Shown here one piece after another: positions 53,065 to 64,000 of a stretch of DNA of 64,000 bases (positions are counted from its first letter, which is position 1; the number at the start of each line of letters is the position of its first letter). The DNA is from Dioscorea cayenensis subsp. rotundata (Eukaryota; Streptophyta; Magnoliopsida; Dioscoreales; Dioscoreaceae): NCBI RefSeq assembly GCF_009730915.1, contig NC_052479.1, forward strand, positions 62,001 to 126,000, read 5' to 3'. The notes beneath the pieces are model-generated. The model did no database searches and had not been told where the DNA came from. It saw only the letters and a list, made by a program, of their open reading frames with translations. The position numbers and the translations under genes were made by a program.

Positions 53065-56000
53065 TCACAGCACAAAAAAGACAAAAACCAAGAGGAAGAG
53101 TATCAGAATAGCAAATATTTTAATTAAAAGCCACCTGTTTGATGATATCTGAGTCAGATGCTTTAGCAAAGCACTGCGGGCACCCTCTACATTAGTCAAT
53201 GAATCATCCATGTTATCATCAATCCTGCATGTAGTATATGTTAAATTGCTATTTCAGGTATATGTGCAACCTAAGAAAAGAAAATGACACTGTAAAATTG
53301 ATGGCTCACAGAAACTTTTTTCTTTTTAACAAAGCTCACATAACTTTCAAAATGAGAGTACATAATGATGATATTGACAAAAATTGCATATAGGTCCCAA
53401 CTCCAAAGCAGGTAAGATTTAACTTTTATAATGAAGTATGGTGTAAGAAACCTACAAAGATTTATGAAATTATAAAACAAAATATGACAAGTAGCAAGTT
53501 TATTGAACTTAAATAACAGAATCCATAGCAGAATAGAGAAATATAATTATCCTACTAATAGTGGAACATAGTTTTGTGGCTATGAATGTTCGGATTCCTC
53601 CTTTCTATTCATTGACCATCAATGCTGTTGCAGAGATAAGATGTTCATACGCTCAAAAACAGATGCATTTAAGAAACATCCAAAATTAAACACGTCGATT
53701 TGTCTAACTTTAACCTGAAAAAATTTGACCACCTTATTGAGTGATGTTTTAACTATAATGATTAGAAAATATAAAAAAACATATGTGGCTGAATAAGAAT
53801 AAATGTGATCAGATAAAACATGCCATGGTATAACTGAAGGGAATGATGACCTGATAGCCAACTCGCCCTGTTGAGCAACCATTGTCGCCAACTGGGTAAA
53901 TATGCCGCCTAGTTCAGATATTGTTGATTCTACATTTTGAAGAGCAACTGCACGACTTTGTGTATAGTTCTCCTGACGAGGAACCACTTGCTGCATCATG
54001 GACATTTCAGGGTGATGCAATGATGTGCTTTCTGCAGCTAATCGTCGCCTAATCCGGCACAAACTTGAAAGTCAGTTATATCATACAGATAAACTTATTG
54101 GAATATATAAATAACTTCATGCTCTGAAAACAAAAATTTGAACAGCATCACACGTGGCATTCTGACACATGAGAAATCAAAAGGCAAAGATAATCAATGA
54201 GATGAGAGTAGGTAAAGTTAAGACAATCATGAAACATTTGAATGGATTTTTGAAATGCTGATCACATGTTCTAGTCTCATGCTTCATTTCTTGTAAATTG
54301 ATTTTGATTGTTCTTGACCATATCTAGCAGCTAATTGCATGTATATCAAAAGAACTCATTAATGTCAAACAACTAGTTAATGAATCGAGAATTATATCTA
54401 AACATAGGCTGTTTGCTGCTTTCATTCTTTCAAGTTACCTCAGAAATGTTCTTTTCCCTATAAGCTCGACAGAACAGGCAACAATTAACATGGGGAGAAG
54501 CAAAGCAAAAGGGGCAGAAGCAAGTCATCAAACAGTGTACACTTGTTAATTAAAGGTCCAACTTTGGTTTTGCATCCTGATTCCAACTTATAAATCTTCG
54601 CTCACACAACGAAACACATCTTGAAGGAGGCAAGCCGGGGCCAACTTGCAACAGACACCCAAAAAAGTTTACAAGTAAAAGCGATGAACAAAGTGACCAG
54701 GCTGCCGTTTTCACAAGGCAAATGCTTGAATATTTAAAAGGTCTGGATTTGTTTGTGCATGATACTATGATCTGATCAGTGGTACATAGACATAGGTCAT
54801 GCCATGGTCAACTAATTAAAAAGAGTTGAAGTAATGGGAGTAGCTTAAAAAATTTTGAGATGTGAGAGAATGACAATTGATTCTAGGACAATATGATGTT
54901 CACTGTTGAAGGGTAGTACTGTCATTTGCTTTTCATTCACACACTTGCATTTTTCTATAAAAGATTATCTATGAGAGATTATAGCAAATGATCCCATACC
55001 TCCGGCCATTTCAAAAAAAACACATTCAAGATCCTTAAACTTAAATCTCAAACAATATCCTTTAATCAAGGGCAATCATTCAAAGGTTATCTCTGCCCCG
55101 CAATATTTAAAACAAGAGATGGCACAAAAGCAATGGTAGGAGCATACCTCAGCTGGTTTCCTTGCTGAAGACCATTCACGGGTGCGCTGTAGAGAAAAGA
55201 AAATACGGTTACTTAGATAATATTTGCTATCAACTAACAAAAACATCTATCATTCAAAAACCTAAAAGAATACATATAAAAAAAATAAAAAAAAAATGAA
55301 ACTTCCTTCAAATATCATAATCAAATGGTCTTAAGATCCACACTGCATGGTCAACATTATAGTATCAAAATAACAAAAACATCATAAAATCCATGATAAA
55401 AAGGTAAGTACAAAGCATAGAGAAATTAAAATTTTTATAATTTAAATGCATGCTACCTTGAATAGAAGTTGAAAATCAGGCAAGGGTCATTCAAATATAA
55501 GCTAATTATTCAATAATTAATCAGGAAAGAGTCATTCAAATTTATCCAGAGATTAACCGGATCACATAACACATAAAACAACAAACAGAGCTTGTCATAT
55601 TTGCATAAAAGCAGATAACCATACCAAAAAGAAGACAGCAAAGGGAAACATACAACTATTGACTTCTGATACATATATGCCCAGGTTTATGAACTAAAGA
55701 TCAATTTACAGTTGTAAACATACACTGAGGATGGCAGGGGAGTTGCCGCATTTGACCAAGGAGGTGGCTCACTGACAGTTTTGGGTTGATGCATGAGTGG
55801 GTTCTCTCTTGATGCATTTGTAGAGAAAATTTGCTTCCTGTTTTCATGAGCTTTGAGGTTCTGCAAAGCAATAAGTTGGACAGCATATTAAAAAGAAAGT
55901 CTGATATTGAAAGGTAGAAAATTTCAGAATGGACAACCTCTGTCCTTGCCGTTAAGACATCCTTAAACTGCTTTGTAGCTCCCATTAGTCTGCTCTTCAA

Positions 56001-56877
56001 GTCATCACATATAGTTGTGGCATGGACCACTCTGTCCTTTGAGCTATTCATATCAGCTAATTCTGTGCTCTGGAGGACTTGCAAATCTGATATCGAAATA
56101 TTGAGTGCAGTGATGTCATTCTTTATTATGGCTGAAAGTTCTTGTATTTCCACGGTTGGGTCATCAAACATGGATGACCTTTTGGCAACTGCAAGTGAAG
56201 CCGTATAAAATTATTCTTCTTATTCTTTTGAATTAGGTGATGATTAATAGTTATCAGTTATACAAGATGCAATGCTAACAATCACTTGACAAACTTAGAG
56301 AAAAACAAACTGAGAAACAACTTATATTTCAATCACATCTACGACCATACTGGAATGAAATCTAGTGAAACACAGCGAAGTGAATCATCAAATTCATCTG
56401 TTAACAAAAGAGCATGAAGCTTAAATACACTAGATTTGATCTCAAAGTGAGATCTCACAGTATGCAGCCAAAATTTCCAGCATTTGTTTTTCGAAAACAA
56501 AATTCTAGATCTCGTCCTCGAATGATTACAGGAATGTCCTCAAACATTGGATGTCAATCGCCATCGAATTTAGGGGAAAAATGAGCAGGATGTTATCTAC
56601 GATCGGACAAGTGTCGGAAAAAAAGAAAGCAATGGAGAAAAGGATTACATTTGGACAGTTTGGCGATCTTCTGGGAAGTTTCATGGATCCCCAGCCCGAT
56701 TCTCGACGCCTTGCGGTTGAATTCGGATCGTGATGCGATGGGATCCGTCTCCAAGGACAGAGTTGCATCCTTCACCGGCAGCGGATCGGCGGCGAGCCCA
56801 TGCGCCTTCTTCAACGTCTCCGAGAAGGATCTGAACTCCGTGGTGCGATCCCGGTAGGAGGAGAGCGAGGACGCCAT
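53065..56877 (-). CDS. SYP32: Golgi Qa-SNARE, syntaxin SYP31/SYP32 (Sed5/syntaxin-5 type)
   Basis: Six exons, high to low: 56877-56649, 56188-55938, 55860-55724, 55186-55148, 54048-53851 and 53224-53065; together 337 residues. It drives membrane fusion in ER-Golgi and intra-Golgi traffic. The N-terminal SYRDRTTEFRS is the Sed5-type peptide that binds the SM protein SLY1. The next block, SEFNRKASRIGLGIHETSQK, and the Habc-type helical region (VEIQELSAIIKNDITALN) are typical of plant SYP3. The SNARE motif spans about residues 249-312 (SRAVALQNVESTISELGGIF, QLATMVAQQGELAIRIDDNM), with the zero-layer glutamine at Q279 in AQQGE. A C-terminal membrane anchor (LLIKIFAILILFLLVFVFFV) ends the protein. 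The short 39-bp exon 4 keeps phase. I cannot separate SYP31 from SYP32 with certainty. Confidence 0.93.
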
Positions 56878-58063
56878 GAGAGAACAAGAAGAAGAGCTCG
56901 AGTGTTTGCAAATGGAATTCCAGTTCCTTCAGTTCGATCTCTGATCAAAGGGACGGGCGCGAAAGCAATGCGTTGCCCGCGCACGGGCCCATGAGGAATA
57001 TTATTAGGCCCAGCCCATTTCTACGGCCCATTTGACAATGAACGGTGAAGATCGAGAGATCGAAGCATGTGTCCTCCTCCATCAACCGTTCAATCTATTC
57101 TAGGAAGTTACTGCAAGTAGCTTCACTTGCGTCACAGCTACTAAGGTGAATTTAGCTTAAAATGTAACAATTAATTAAAATAATCTTAAAAAAATTATTT
57201 GATATAATTCCCTCAAAATATTTTTTTTTATTCATTTTAAACTTTTTAAAACAAAAATTAATAAATTTTGGGAGTTACAAGTGATTATATACTCGGATTA
57301 CAACAAACCAAATAAACAGAATCATATACATCATTCATACTTTTGGGAACCACAGAAGCACTACTATAATTTAAAATGCAATATTGTCATTTATATATTA
57401 TTTCCCTTACAATGCAATTAAAATATGGAAAAAACAAACCACCTTGTAATATTATAAGTCCAAATTTGTTCAATTACATATAAAAACTCTCTTCACATGA
57501 TTCTAGACTTCCAAACTTTAGCCCATTTTCTATTGAAACCAATCACTGCCATGGTTGTTTCATCCATCCATCTTAAACTTATGTAGAAACAATTAGAAAA
57601 TGTAGAAATTGTCAAGTATTTATGCCAATTGACAGATAAATAATGCTTTGTATTATGATATTTCAATGTCTAAAAAAAAGAATACACTAACGTTACACTT
57701 TACCACTCTCAAGTCTATAATAGCACTCCCGCTTGAACCTACCCGTTTGCATTGCAAGCAAACAACATAGAAATTTTCTGCAAAAATGTTGACAAATTGG
57801 ATGTCATTAGCATATAAATTTTCAATGGAAAATACATTAGTAGATTTTTTTTAAGAGAAAAGGCATCAAGTGTCATTACTTTGTACATTTTCCATGGAAA
57901 CACATTACTAGGTTTGCTCAAAAGAATAAGCATTGAGTCACTTACAGCAAAGCAGCTATGCCATCTTCATTAACAATTCATAAAGTTTTTTCTGTAGAAA
58001 GCCATCCATAATGCAGACCATGATCCCAACATCAACAAACTTTTCATCATGTTCATCTTTCAT
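56878..58063. other. SYP32 promoter and CDC6 3' flank
   Basis: The left part (to about 57110) is GC-rich and carries clustered GGCCCA motifs. The remainder is AT-rich and should contain the CDC6 3' UTR near its right end. No exon was seen. Confidence 0.55.
56985..57031 (-). promoter_or_regulatory. Cluster of site II (TGGGCC/T) motifs in the SYP32 promoter
   Basis: GGGCCCA (56985-56991), GGCCCAGCCCAT (57007-57018, two overlapping motifs) and GGCCCAT (57025-57031) lie 108-154 bp upstream of the SYP32 ATG. Reverse-complemented these are TGGGCC and TGGGCT, the site II element recognised by TCP factors in proximal promoters of growth-linked plant genes. Confidence 0.55.
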
Positions 58064-61000
58064 TTATTTGTTATAGGATTCCAAGCAATTATTAAAGAAT
58101 CGTATTTCCTGATGCAATTGAAATATCATGAATTATGAGAACTTCACAGGAATGAATATGAGCAGATTTGTAACCAAATATGCATTAGTGAGCACCTTAA
58201 GAGCAAATCTGACATCTGAACCATCTATCTGTAGGGTCACTCTCTTCTGTTTAATTTCTTTAGATTGGCCAACATTTAAAAGCCCCTGAACATTCATGCA
58301 AGTATTGTTACGTACTGAATAATGAATAACTTGAATATAGCAAATCCCAAGTATAGGCTTAACCTGATCACTCAATGCTCTACACATATTTGTAAATTCA
58401 AGCATTCCTACCGGAGGGATATGGCTGTCCTTACAAATTTCTGAATAAGAACGGTTGAGCTGTTGTGGAAACAAAAAACATCATTTGTTAGCAGTATAGA
58501 GACTTGTACTCTGTGTGTTAATAATTTCAGCAATTGAAGCAAACTTGCCTCTCCAAGCGTCGTAGCATTTTTCTTGCATTGCCAGAAGAATTTCACTACA
58601 GAGCACAATATAATCTGCATATGGAACATGGTTGGAAAGATATGATTACTGCTTTGTGAAGTGTTTTCCTTTTTATTCAACTGGAGGAAAGACATGGGAT
58701 GCTTGTCTAATTTGAATGTAAGATTTATCTTATTTTACCTGTTGGTGTTGAGGAAGAGATTGTATTGTATCCACTATCAATGGCTTGAAAGCCCTGGACA
58801 ACGCAATGTCCATATGATCAAATCTTACCTGCAATCAAGCAAATCATTTCCCTTGTATTGGAAAAATTACCAATGCATATGCACATGATGGAAATTCTTA
58901 GTCAGCAGTACATTATTTTATTCAGACAGCTAGGTCAGAAACTTGTGTATGCTAAATATCAAGGAAGAGGAATTATCAGAAGAGGAATCTACAGATAGTA
59001 AAAGAACAGAGGAATTGCCTTAGGTATTTCTACTTGTGAGCATCAAAATCTAAAACAAGTAAAACTTATGTCACTTACAATTTTAAGCTCTTCCTTGTTG
59101 GTAGCAAGCCTCAGTTCTGCCTCAAAAACTTCAATTGCACTTCTGCATTAAAATGGAAGACCATGAATTCTAGCCTCAACAAGAAATGCAGGAACTAAAA
59201 TTACAAACACACATCTAAGGAACACCAGTCACATACTTGATTAAATTCTCTATAACAAGACAATCAACAAAATGCAAGAGGATGCTCGAGTTTACCTGCA
59301 AACATCAAGAGCTTTTCTCATGTCCCCAGAAGCAGCCGCTACTTTCTGAGCCAATTTTAACCATTATTAAGCATGTTCAATAGAGAAATAAATAATGTGT
59401 CTGATGTTATAGTACCATAATCAAAGGATGAACAGTTGCTAGAAACAGAATAATTTCAAATTTATCATACAAAATACAAAATTGGTATCAAAATAACTCA
59501 TATATAGGAAATGAAAAAAAAATGAAAGAAAACGCTAGGCTTACTCTTGCACAAAATTCAAGTGCTATTGGTTCAAAGATGTCATATCCAAGAGCCTGAA
59601 ATTATAAGAGGAAAACAATGCAACATTAGTTCATCTGCATGAGGAAAAACAGCGAAAGCATCATCCACAAGCGACTGAAGGAAGATAAGAATAAGAACAA
59701 CAATGAAAGCAGCTTCAATGGATAGTAGCTGCAACAGAGCATAAGACTTACAATCAGCCTCTGCTGGATAATCTTGAGGATCTGATCTTTAGAATATGCA
59801 CAGTATGCCACAACATTAGGCTTACCTGACTCAAAGAAAAACACACAGGAACTCAGTAACAAATGTCAACCTTATTTTCAGAGTGTATTGTAATGAGTTT
59901 TCAGGCAGAGTCCATACTGGAAACATTGTTACATCATTGTTGTCTTATTGCAAAGGCTTTCAAGTTATACTTGTTTCAAAGGGTTATACACCATGAAAGA
60001 AATGTAATTCACTTGCTAATGCACTCATATAGTGACTGAAATGAAGTTAGAAATAAGAAACAAGTCATTAAACTCACAATTCAGAGATTCAAGCCTTGGA
60101 AGAAACCGATCTGCTAGGTCTATTGCATTTGCTATTCCTGGAGCAAAGATATCAAAAGGAAAAGTTAATTCTCAAATTCAATACCTTTCTTCTACAAGTA
60201 GATATATAAATGAATTGAATATCCATTTACATTTAATTACAACACCAAAAAGAAATCTCTTGCAGTAAAGGAAATTTTCTGAGGTTTGCTCATCTATTAT
60301 CATGATATCCTTGTGCCCATAGACTTCTGGTGCCCTTTGTGATAATGAATAAGGAAATATGTAAGTTAAAGAAACATACCTATTAGTATACATTGAGAGT
60401 AAGGAAGAGTTGAGAGCATGAAAAGATCATGAAGCACTTGATGATCTCTTGTTCTCAAGTAGTCCATCTCATCAACGATGATCATCCTGCCAAATTAACA
60501 AGTTACATTGATGAGTTAAAAAGAATTAGAGATTTCTTACTTCAAAGTCATTGATTCTATGAACATAGTGAGAAAGACCGCTCTACATAGAATGATTTAT
60601 AGAATTCTAGTACAACTCAGAAGTTGCACAAAGTGAACACAATGTTCTTTTGAAAAAATAGAACCAAAAAATCTGCAATATTATCTAAATAAATAACTAA
60701 AAGAAACCAGGGTCTTCTGGGAAATAAAAAAAAACTAGCAGATAAGGAATAAAACAAATTCTGAACAGTTATACAGTGAAAATTTGAAGAAAAAAAATGT
60801 TATGCACTGCATAAGGATGCAAAATATAAAATCTATCTGATACAAACATGGATAATTCACAAAAACTAAGCAAATTCTATGTGGAAACACTGTTTTTATT
60901 CCTTACATCATTTTCCCAGAAGACAATTGTCTCTTTTGAGAATAGAGTTTCTGGAGGTCTTGAAGAGGTGAGCAACTATTATTCCTCAAGTGAGGATGGA

Positions 61001-62304
61001 ATTTTTCAATCACCTACATAAAGACCATTCAAGAAAAAAGAAGTCACAATAATCACAACCAAGTTACAGAATTCTTCCAACAATTTGATCAGGTACCTTG
61101 CTGAAAATTTCAGATGCCTTTGTGAGCAAGGTACAGTTAATGGATAATACTTCTGGTGTCTGAAATCCGGCCTGGTGGCTTGAAAATAGTTAGATTTTTT
61201 TCCCCAATGAGGATGTTGAATAATATGCCATACAATAAAGCAAAGACAGCATACCTCTTTTGCCCACAGCACAAGAAGCTCTTTCACTTTTTTAACAGAC
61301 AATGACTTTCCAGTTCCAGGGCATCCACACACATACAAGCTTCCTGATTTATCTTGTTCGATGCAAGTTTTACAAAAATCAAGAATACTTTTTTGTTCAT
61401 CTTCACGGCATACAATGTTATATGGGGCCGAGGCCACATGGAGTGCTTCCTTCACAGCTTGGATCTGTGTAGGATCTGCATAGTTTGGAAGAGAAGAAAA
61501 GGAACAGTTCAACACATGAGATCACATAGACAAGAGCCTATAGCCGAGGAGATTGGGGCTATAGCGGGATAACAAAAACAACAATATTAAGGTTCCAGTA
61601 AGAATCTAAAATCTATTAATAATCCCAACTTTCCTCGTCTGAACAAGTTGCCCGGAGTTGCAAAATTGAAAGAACATTAGAAAGAAGAAGAATAATGACT
61701 ATAATTTCAAGGTGGTCAATGCTATACTGACATGGGAAATCCAATCTAAAAATACTCGAGATCAATAGCTATGTCTAAAAGGAAACCAATTGCACGAATT
61801 TATAAGACCTGGAATATAGAGCACTCAAAAGACAGAGTTAAGGACCTCTTGGGTTCCATGTGGACCTCTGAAAGCAGGGATCAGAGGATCTCTCCTCCCT
61901 CAAAATTTTCGGAGAGGACACCACCATGGGTTCTCCATTGGAATCATCACAGCACTGCTGCAGATCCAATTTTATCTGAAAAGAGTTCAATCCCTCCATT
62001 ACTCTTCAAATCAATGCAAACCACCATGAGGGTAAGAATTATTAAAAAAGAAAAAAGATGAACAAATCTAAAAATAACTCACTTCTCCTTTAGAATCCAC
62101 TATAGCATTGCTGGATCTACGAGGAGGTATCCTTTTAGCAGGAGAGGGAACGTTCTTGATCGAGCTCCTCAGCGCTGATTGAGATCTAGATCGCTTCCGG
62201 CTGGTGGATGAACCCTGGCACCTCCCAGCAATCTCTAGATCATCGACGACGGCAGATCCAAGCTCGGAGGCCGATGAAAAGCTCGGAATTTTGCTCCCTG
62301 GCAT
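58064..62304 (-). CDS. CDC6: Cell division control protein 6 (CDC6), replication licensing AAA+ ATPase
   Basis: Sixteen exons, high to low: 62304-62083, 61975-61846, 61475-61255, 61171-61097, 61013-60907, 60486-60380, 60137-60078, 59825-59752, 59595-59545, 59345-59296, 59142-59079, 58828-58739, 58614-58549, 58459-58364, 58285-58196 and 58108-58064; together 515 residues. CDC6 joins ORC on DNA and loads MCM helicase in G1. The N-terminus is basic, with a full CDK site SPAK at residues 54-57. DPTQIQAVKEALHVASAP leads into the AAA+ core: Walker A GCPGTGKS (168-175), Walker B IIVDEMDY (about 254-261), then GIANAIDLADRFLPRLESLN and VAAASGDMRKALDVCR. The winged-helix C-domain ends FALKEIRFFNNCLESYNK. 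Exon 13 ends at a GC donor (gag|gcaagt). The small last exon was chosen over read-through because it restores the conserved EIRFF ending. Confidence 0.94.
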
Positions 62305-62549
62305 CGTCGGGGATTCTCTCTGCTCGTCGACTCGAATTCAGATCTGAGAACAGTGATGAGAGGGTTGATAGAATACAATGAACATGGCCGCTGTTTGGGC
62401 GGGAAATAACGTGAAGATTTTTTTTTTTCCCGCCATCTATTCGCGCTAAATATGTAAAATTATTATTTAATCCTTACTAATAAATAATAATAATATTAAT
62501 TAGGTTGCATTTTTTAGAAAAGACCTTCACTGAAATAACAAATTAAAAA
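62305..62549. other. CDC6 leader/promoter up to the LINE remnant
   Basis: Only about 245 bp separate the CDC6 start codon from recognisable LINE coding sequence. The region contains two E2F-type sites and is AT-rich beyond 62450. Confidence 0.7.
62399..62434 (-). promoter_or_regulatory. Pair of inverted E2F binding sites in the CDC6 promoter
   Basis: GCGGGAAA lies at 62399-62406 and TTTCCCGCC at 62426-62434, about 95 and 122-130 bp upstream of the CDC6 ATG, in opposite orientations. Both match the TTTCCCGC form of the E2F consensus. CDC6 is a known E2F/RB target in plants and animals, so the position and content fit cell-cycle control at G1/S. Confidence 0.75.
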
Positions 62550-64000
62550 TGGATACTATCTTGGAGTTATTAATTTTGACAACTGGGGGTTTGGAGGATC
62601 TCCGAATTATTAAGCTCATTCTGTTCCTATTCGAAAGTATGACCGGGTTGGCGACTAATTTTGCAAAAACTTGCCTTTATTCTAGCAAGATGGGGGAGCT
62701 CCCGCAGGTAGGAGCTGCTGCTACTCTCAATTGTGATGTTAGCTATCTTCCAGTGACTTATCTTGGAGTTCCTATTGCGGGGAGAAGGCCTCGTAGACAG
62801 GATTGGGAGGAGTTGATACAAAGAGTGCGGAGGCGGCTTTCATCCTGGAAGGTTAGGCACCTGTCTTTGGGGGGCAGATTGACGTTGGTTAACTCTGTCA
62901 TGTCTGCAATTCCAACGTATTGAATGCCCATATTTAGACTTCCGGAATGGGTTATCAAAAAGTTGGATTATTTTAGGCGAGAGTTCCTGTGGTCTGGGCA
63001 GGATATTGAGCACCCTAAATGTCTTTTGGTTGGTTGGAAGAATCTGTGCCGGCCGCATGAGCAGGGGGGTTGGGGTGTATTGGACTTGCGAGTCTTTAAT
63101 TCGGCTTTACTGGGGAAGTGGTGGTGGAAGTTTTTGATGGACAATAACTGGTGCGGGGCGACGGTTATACAATTCAACTATGGGTTAGTCAGATGGCATC
63201 TTTTCCCTAGGATATCGGGTAGGATGTCTTTCTTCTGGAAAGGGGTTACTGGCTGTCTACAGGCGTTTAGAGGATGCATCGGGCACTTCATCAATTCGGA
63301 TGAGACAACTCTTTTTTGGAAGGATCGTTGGCTTAATGGAGTTACTCCTAGTTATTTGTGGCCGGAGGAATTTCGTCGAAGTAATTTTCCTAATGGTACA
63401 GTTTGGGAGTTGTCTTTCCTACTTGAGGGCTTGCCATTTTCTGCTAACGCCTGTGTGTCACAAGTTTTGGAACGCTCACAAGTGCATAGGGGGATAGGTG
63501 TGATAAGAAAAGTTGGGCGCTTACAGGTAATGGTCTTTTCTCATCTAAATCCTTCTATTGTTTTCTTAGTGACGGCGGCGTCAGATGTCCAGCTGCGGGT
63601 TTCTTTTGGCGCAAGCCTTGCCCCCAAAAAATTACTTTGCTTAATTGGCTTGTGTGGAAGAATAGGGTCCTCACTTTGGAGAATTTAGCGCGGAGAAAAT
63701 GTAACAAACTGCCAACCGCTACTTGTGTCTTTTGTCATTCAGCGATTGAAACGGTGGATCATCTCTTCCTGAGTTGTCCTTATGTTCGTAGAATTTGGGA
63801 TTACTTTGTTTTATTGTTTAAGTTGCCTGAACCTTCCTCCTCGGTGGACGATCTTTGGGTCGCGTGGAGGTGAACGGTGCAACCCTCGCTCAGTTTTTTG
63901 GGTATTTATTAGTGAAAGCACTTGTGTGGACTGTTTGGCTGGCCAGAAATGATATTGTCTTTAATGTCAATGTTGTGCCTGATCATACCCTTATCATCAA
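62550..64000 (+). pseudogene. 5'-truncated, decayed LINE (non-LTR retrotransposon) reverse transcriptase
   Basis: Translation begins inside the RT catalytic region (DTILELL, just after where the ADD residues should be). It continues with LILFLFESMTGLATNFAKTC, LPVTYLGVPIAGRRPRRQDW and RRLSSWKVRHLSLGGRLTLV. An in-frame TGA at 62921-62923 interrupts IPTY and MPIFRLPEWV. The next part has WGVLDLRVFNSALLGKWWWK and TTLFWKDRWLNG. A frameshift near 63515 moves the reading to KITLLNWLVWKNRVLT and the zinc-finger-like CVFCHSAIETVDHLFLSC (zf-RVT). A further stop lies at 63871-63873. The order matches the C-terminal half of plant L1-type ORF2. It runs off the window at the right, where its 3' end would be. 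It cannot make a functional enzyme. Confidence 0.93.

Noticed and set aside
1-64000. CRISPR arrays, bacterial operons, prophage or defence islands
   Set aside because: All genes are intron-containing plant nuclear genes; the repeats present are microsatellites, tandem duplications and transposon relics.

Overview
The window is nuclear DNA from a flowering plant, most likely a monocot. All protein-coding loci are intron-rich, introns and intergenic DNA are AT-rich, every splice site I placed is GT-AG except one GC-AG pair, and the proteins are plant types (anthranilate synthase with a transit peptide, AUX1 auxin carrier, plastid ribosomal protein bS31c, SYP3-type syntaxin). The N-terminus of the AUX1 protein and the tail of the ceramide synthase look more like the grass proteins than the Arabidopsis ones. 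The low GC of the exons argues against a grass. The species cannot be named from the sequence.

Layout. A 5'-truncated Yippee-like gene (+, to 2651) converges on arginyl-tRNA--protein transferase ATE1 (-, 3567-7393), which has a Stowaway-like MITE in an intron. A LOH2-type ceramide synthase (-, 8496-12523) is divergent from a basic proline-rich microtubule-associated-type gene (+, 15565-20459). That gene converges on plastid ribosomal protein bS31c/PSRP4 (-, 21089-21638). Next come anthranilate synthase alpha (-, 22320-27569) and a 5 kb repeat-rich gap holding a 465-bp tandem duplication and a 1.3 kb foldback element. NUP62 (+, 32683-38527) converges on an AUX1/LAX auxin influx carrier (-, 40252-43138), whose upstream side is a gene-poor stretch of about 9.9 kb. 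The SYP31/32 Golgi syntaxin (-, 53065-56877) and the replication licensing factor CDC6 (-, 58064-62304) follow. The right edge (+, 62550-64000) is a decayed, 5'-truncated LINE.

The genes are unrelated housekeeping and developmental functions: protein N-end arginylation, sphingolipid synthesis, microtubules, plastid translation, tryptophan synthesis, nuclear pore, auxin transport, Golgi fusion and DNA replication. They do not form a pathway cluster. Exon coordinates were built by hand from splice sites, reading-frame phase and remembered family sequence, and every model closes in frame. The most unusual items are the foldback element beside NUP62, the interleaved palindromes near 13.3 kb, the GC-AG intron and paired E2F sites of CDC6 with a LINE remnant at its promoter, and an isolated GC-rich open frame near 50.1 kb.
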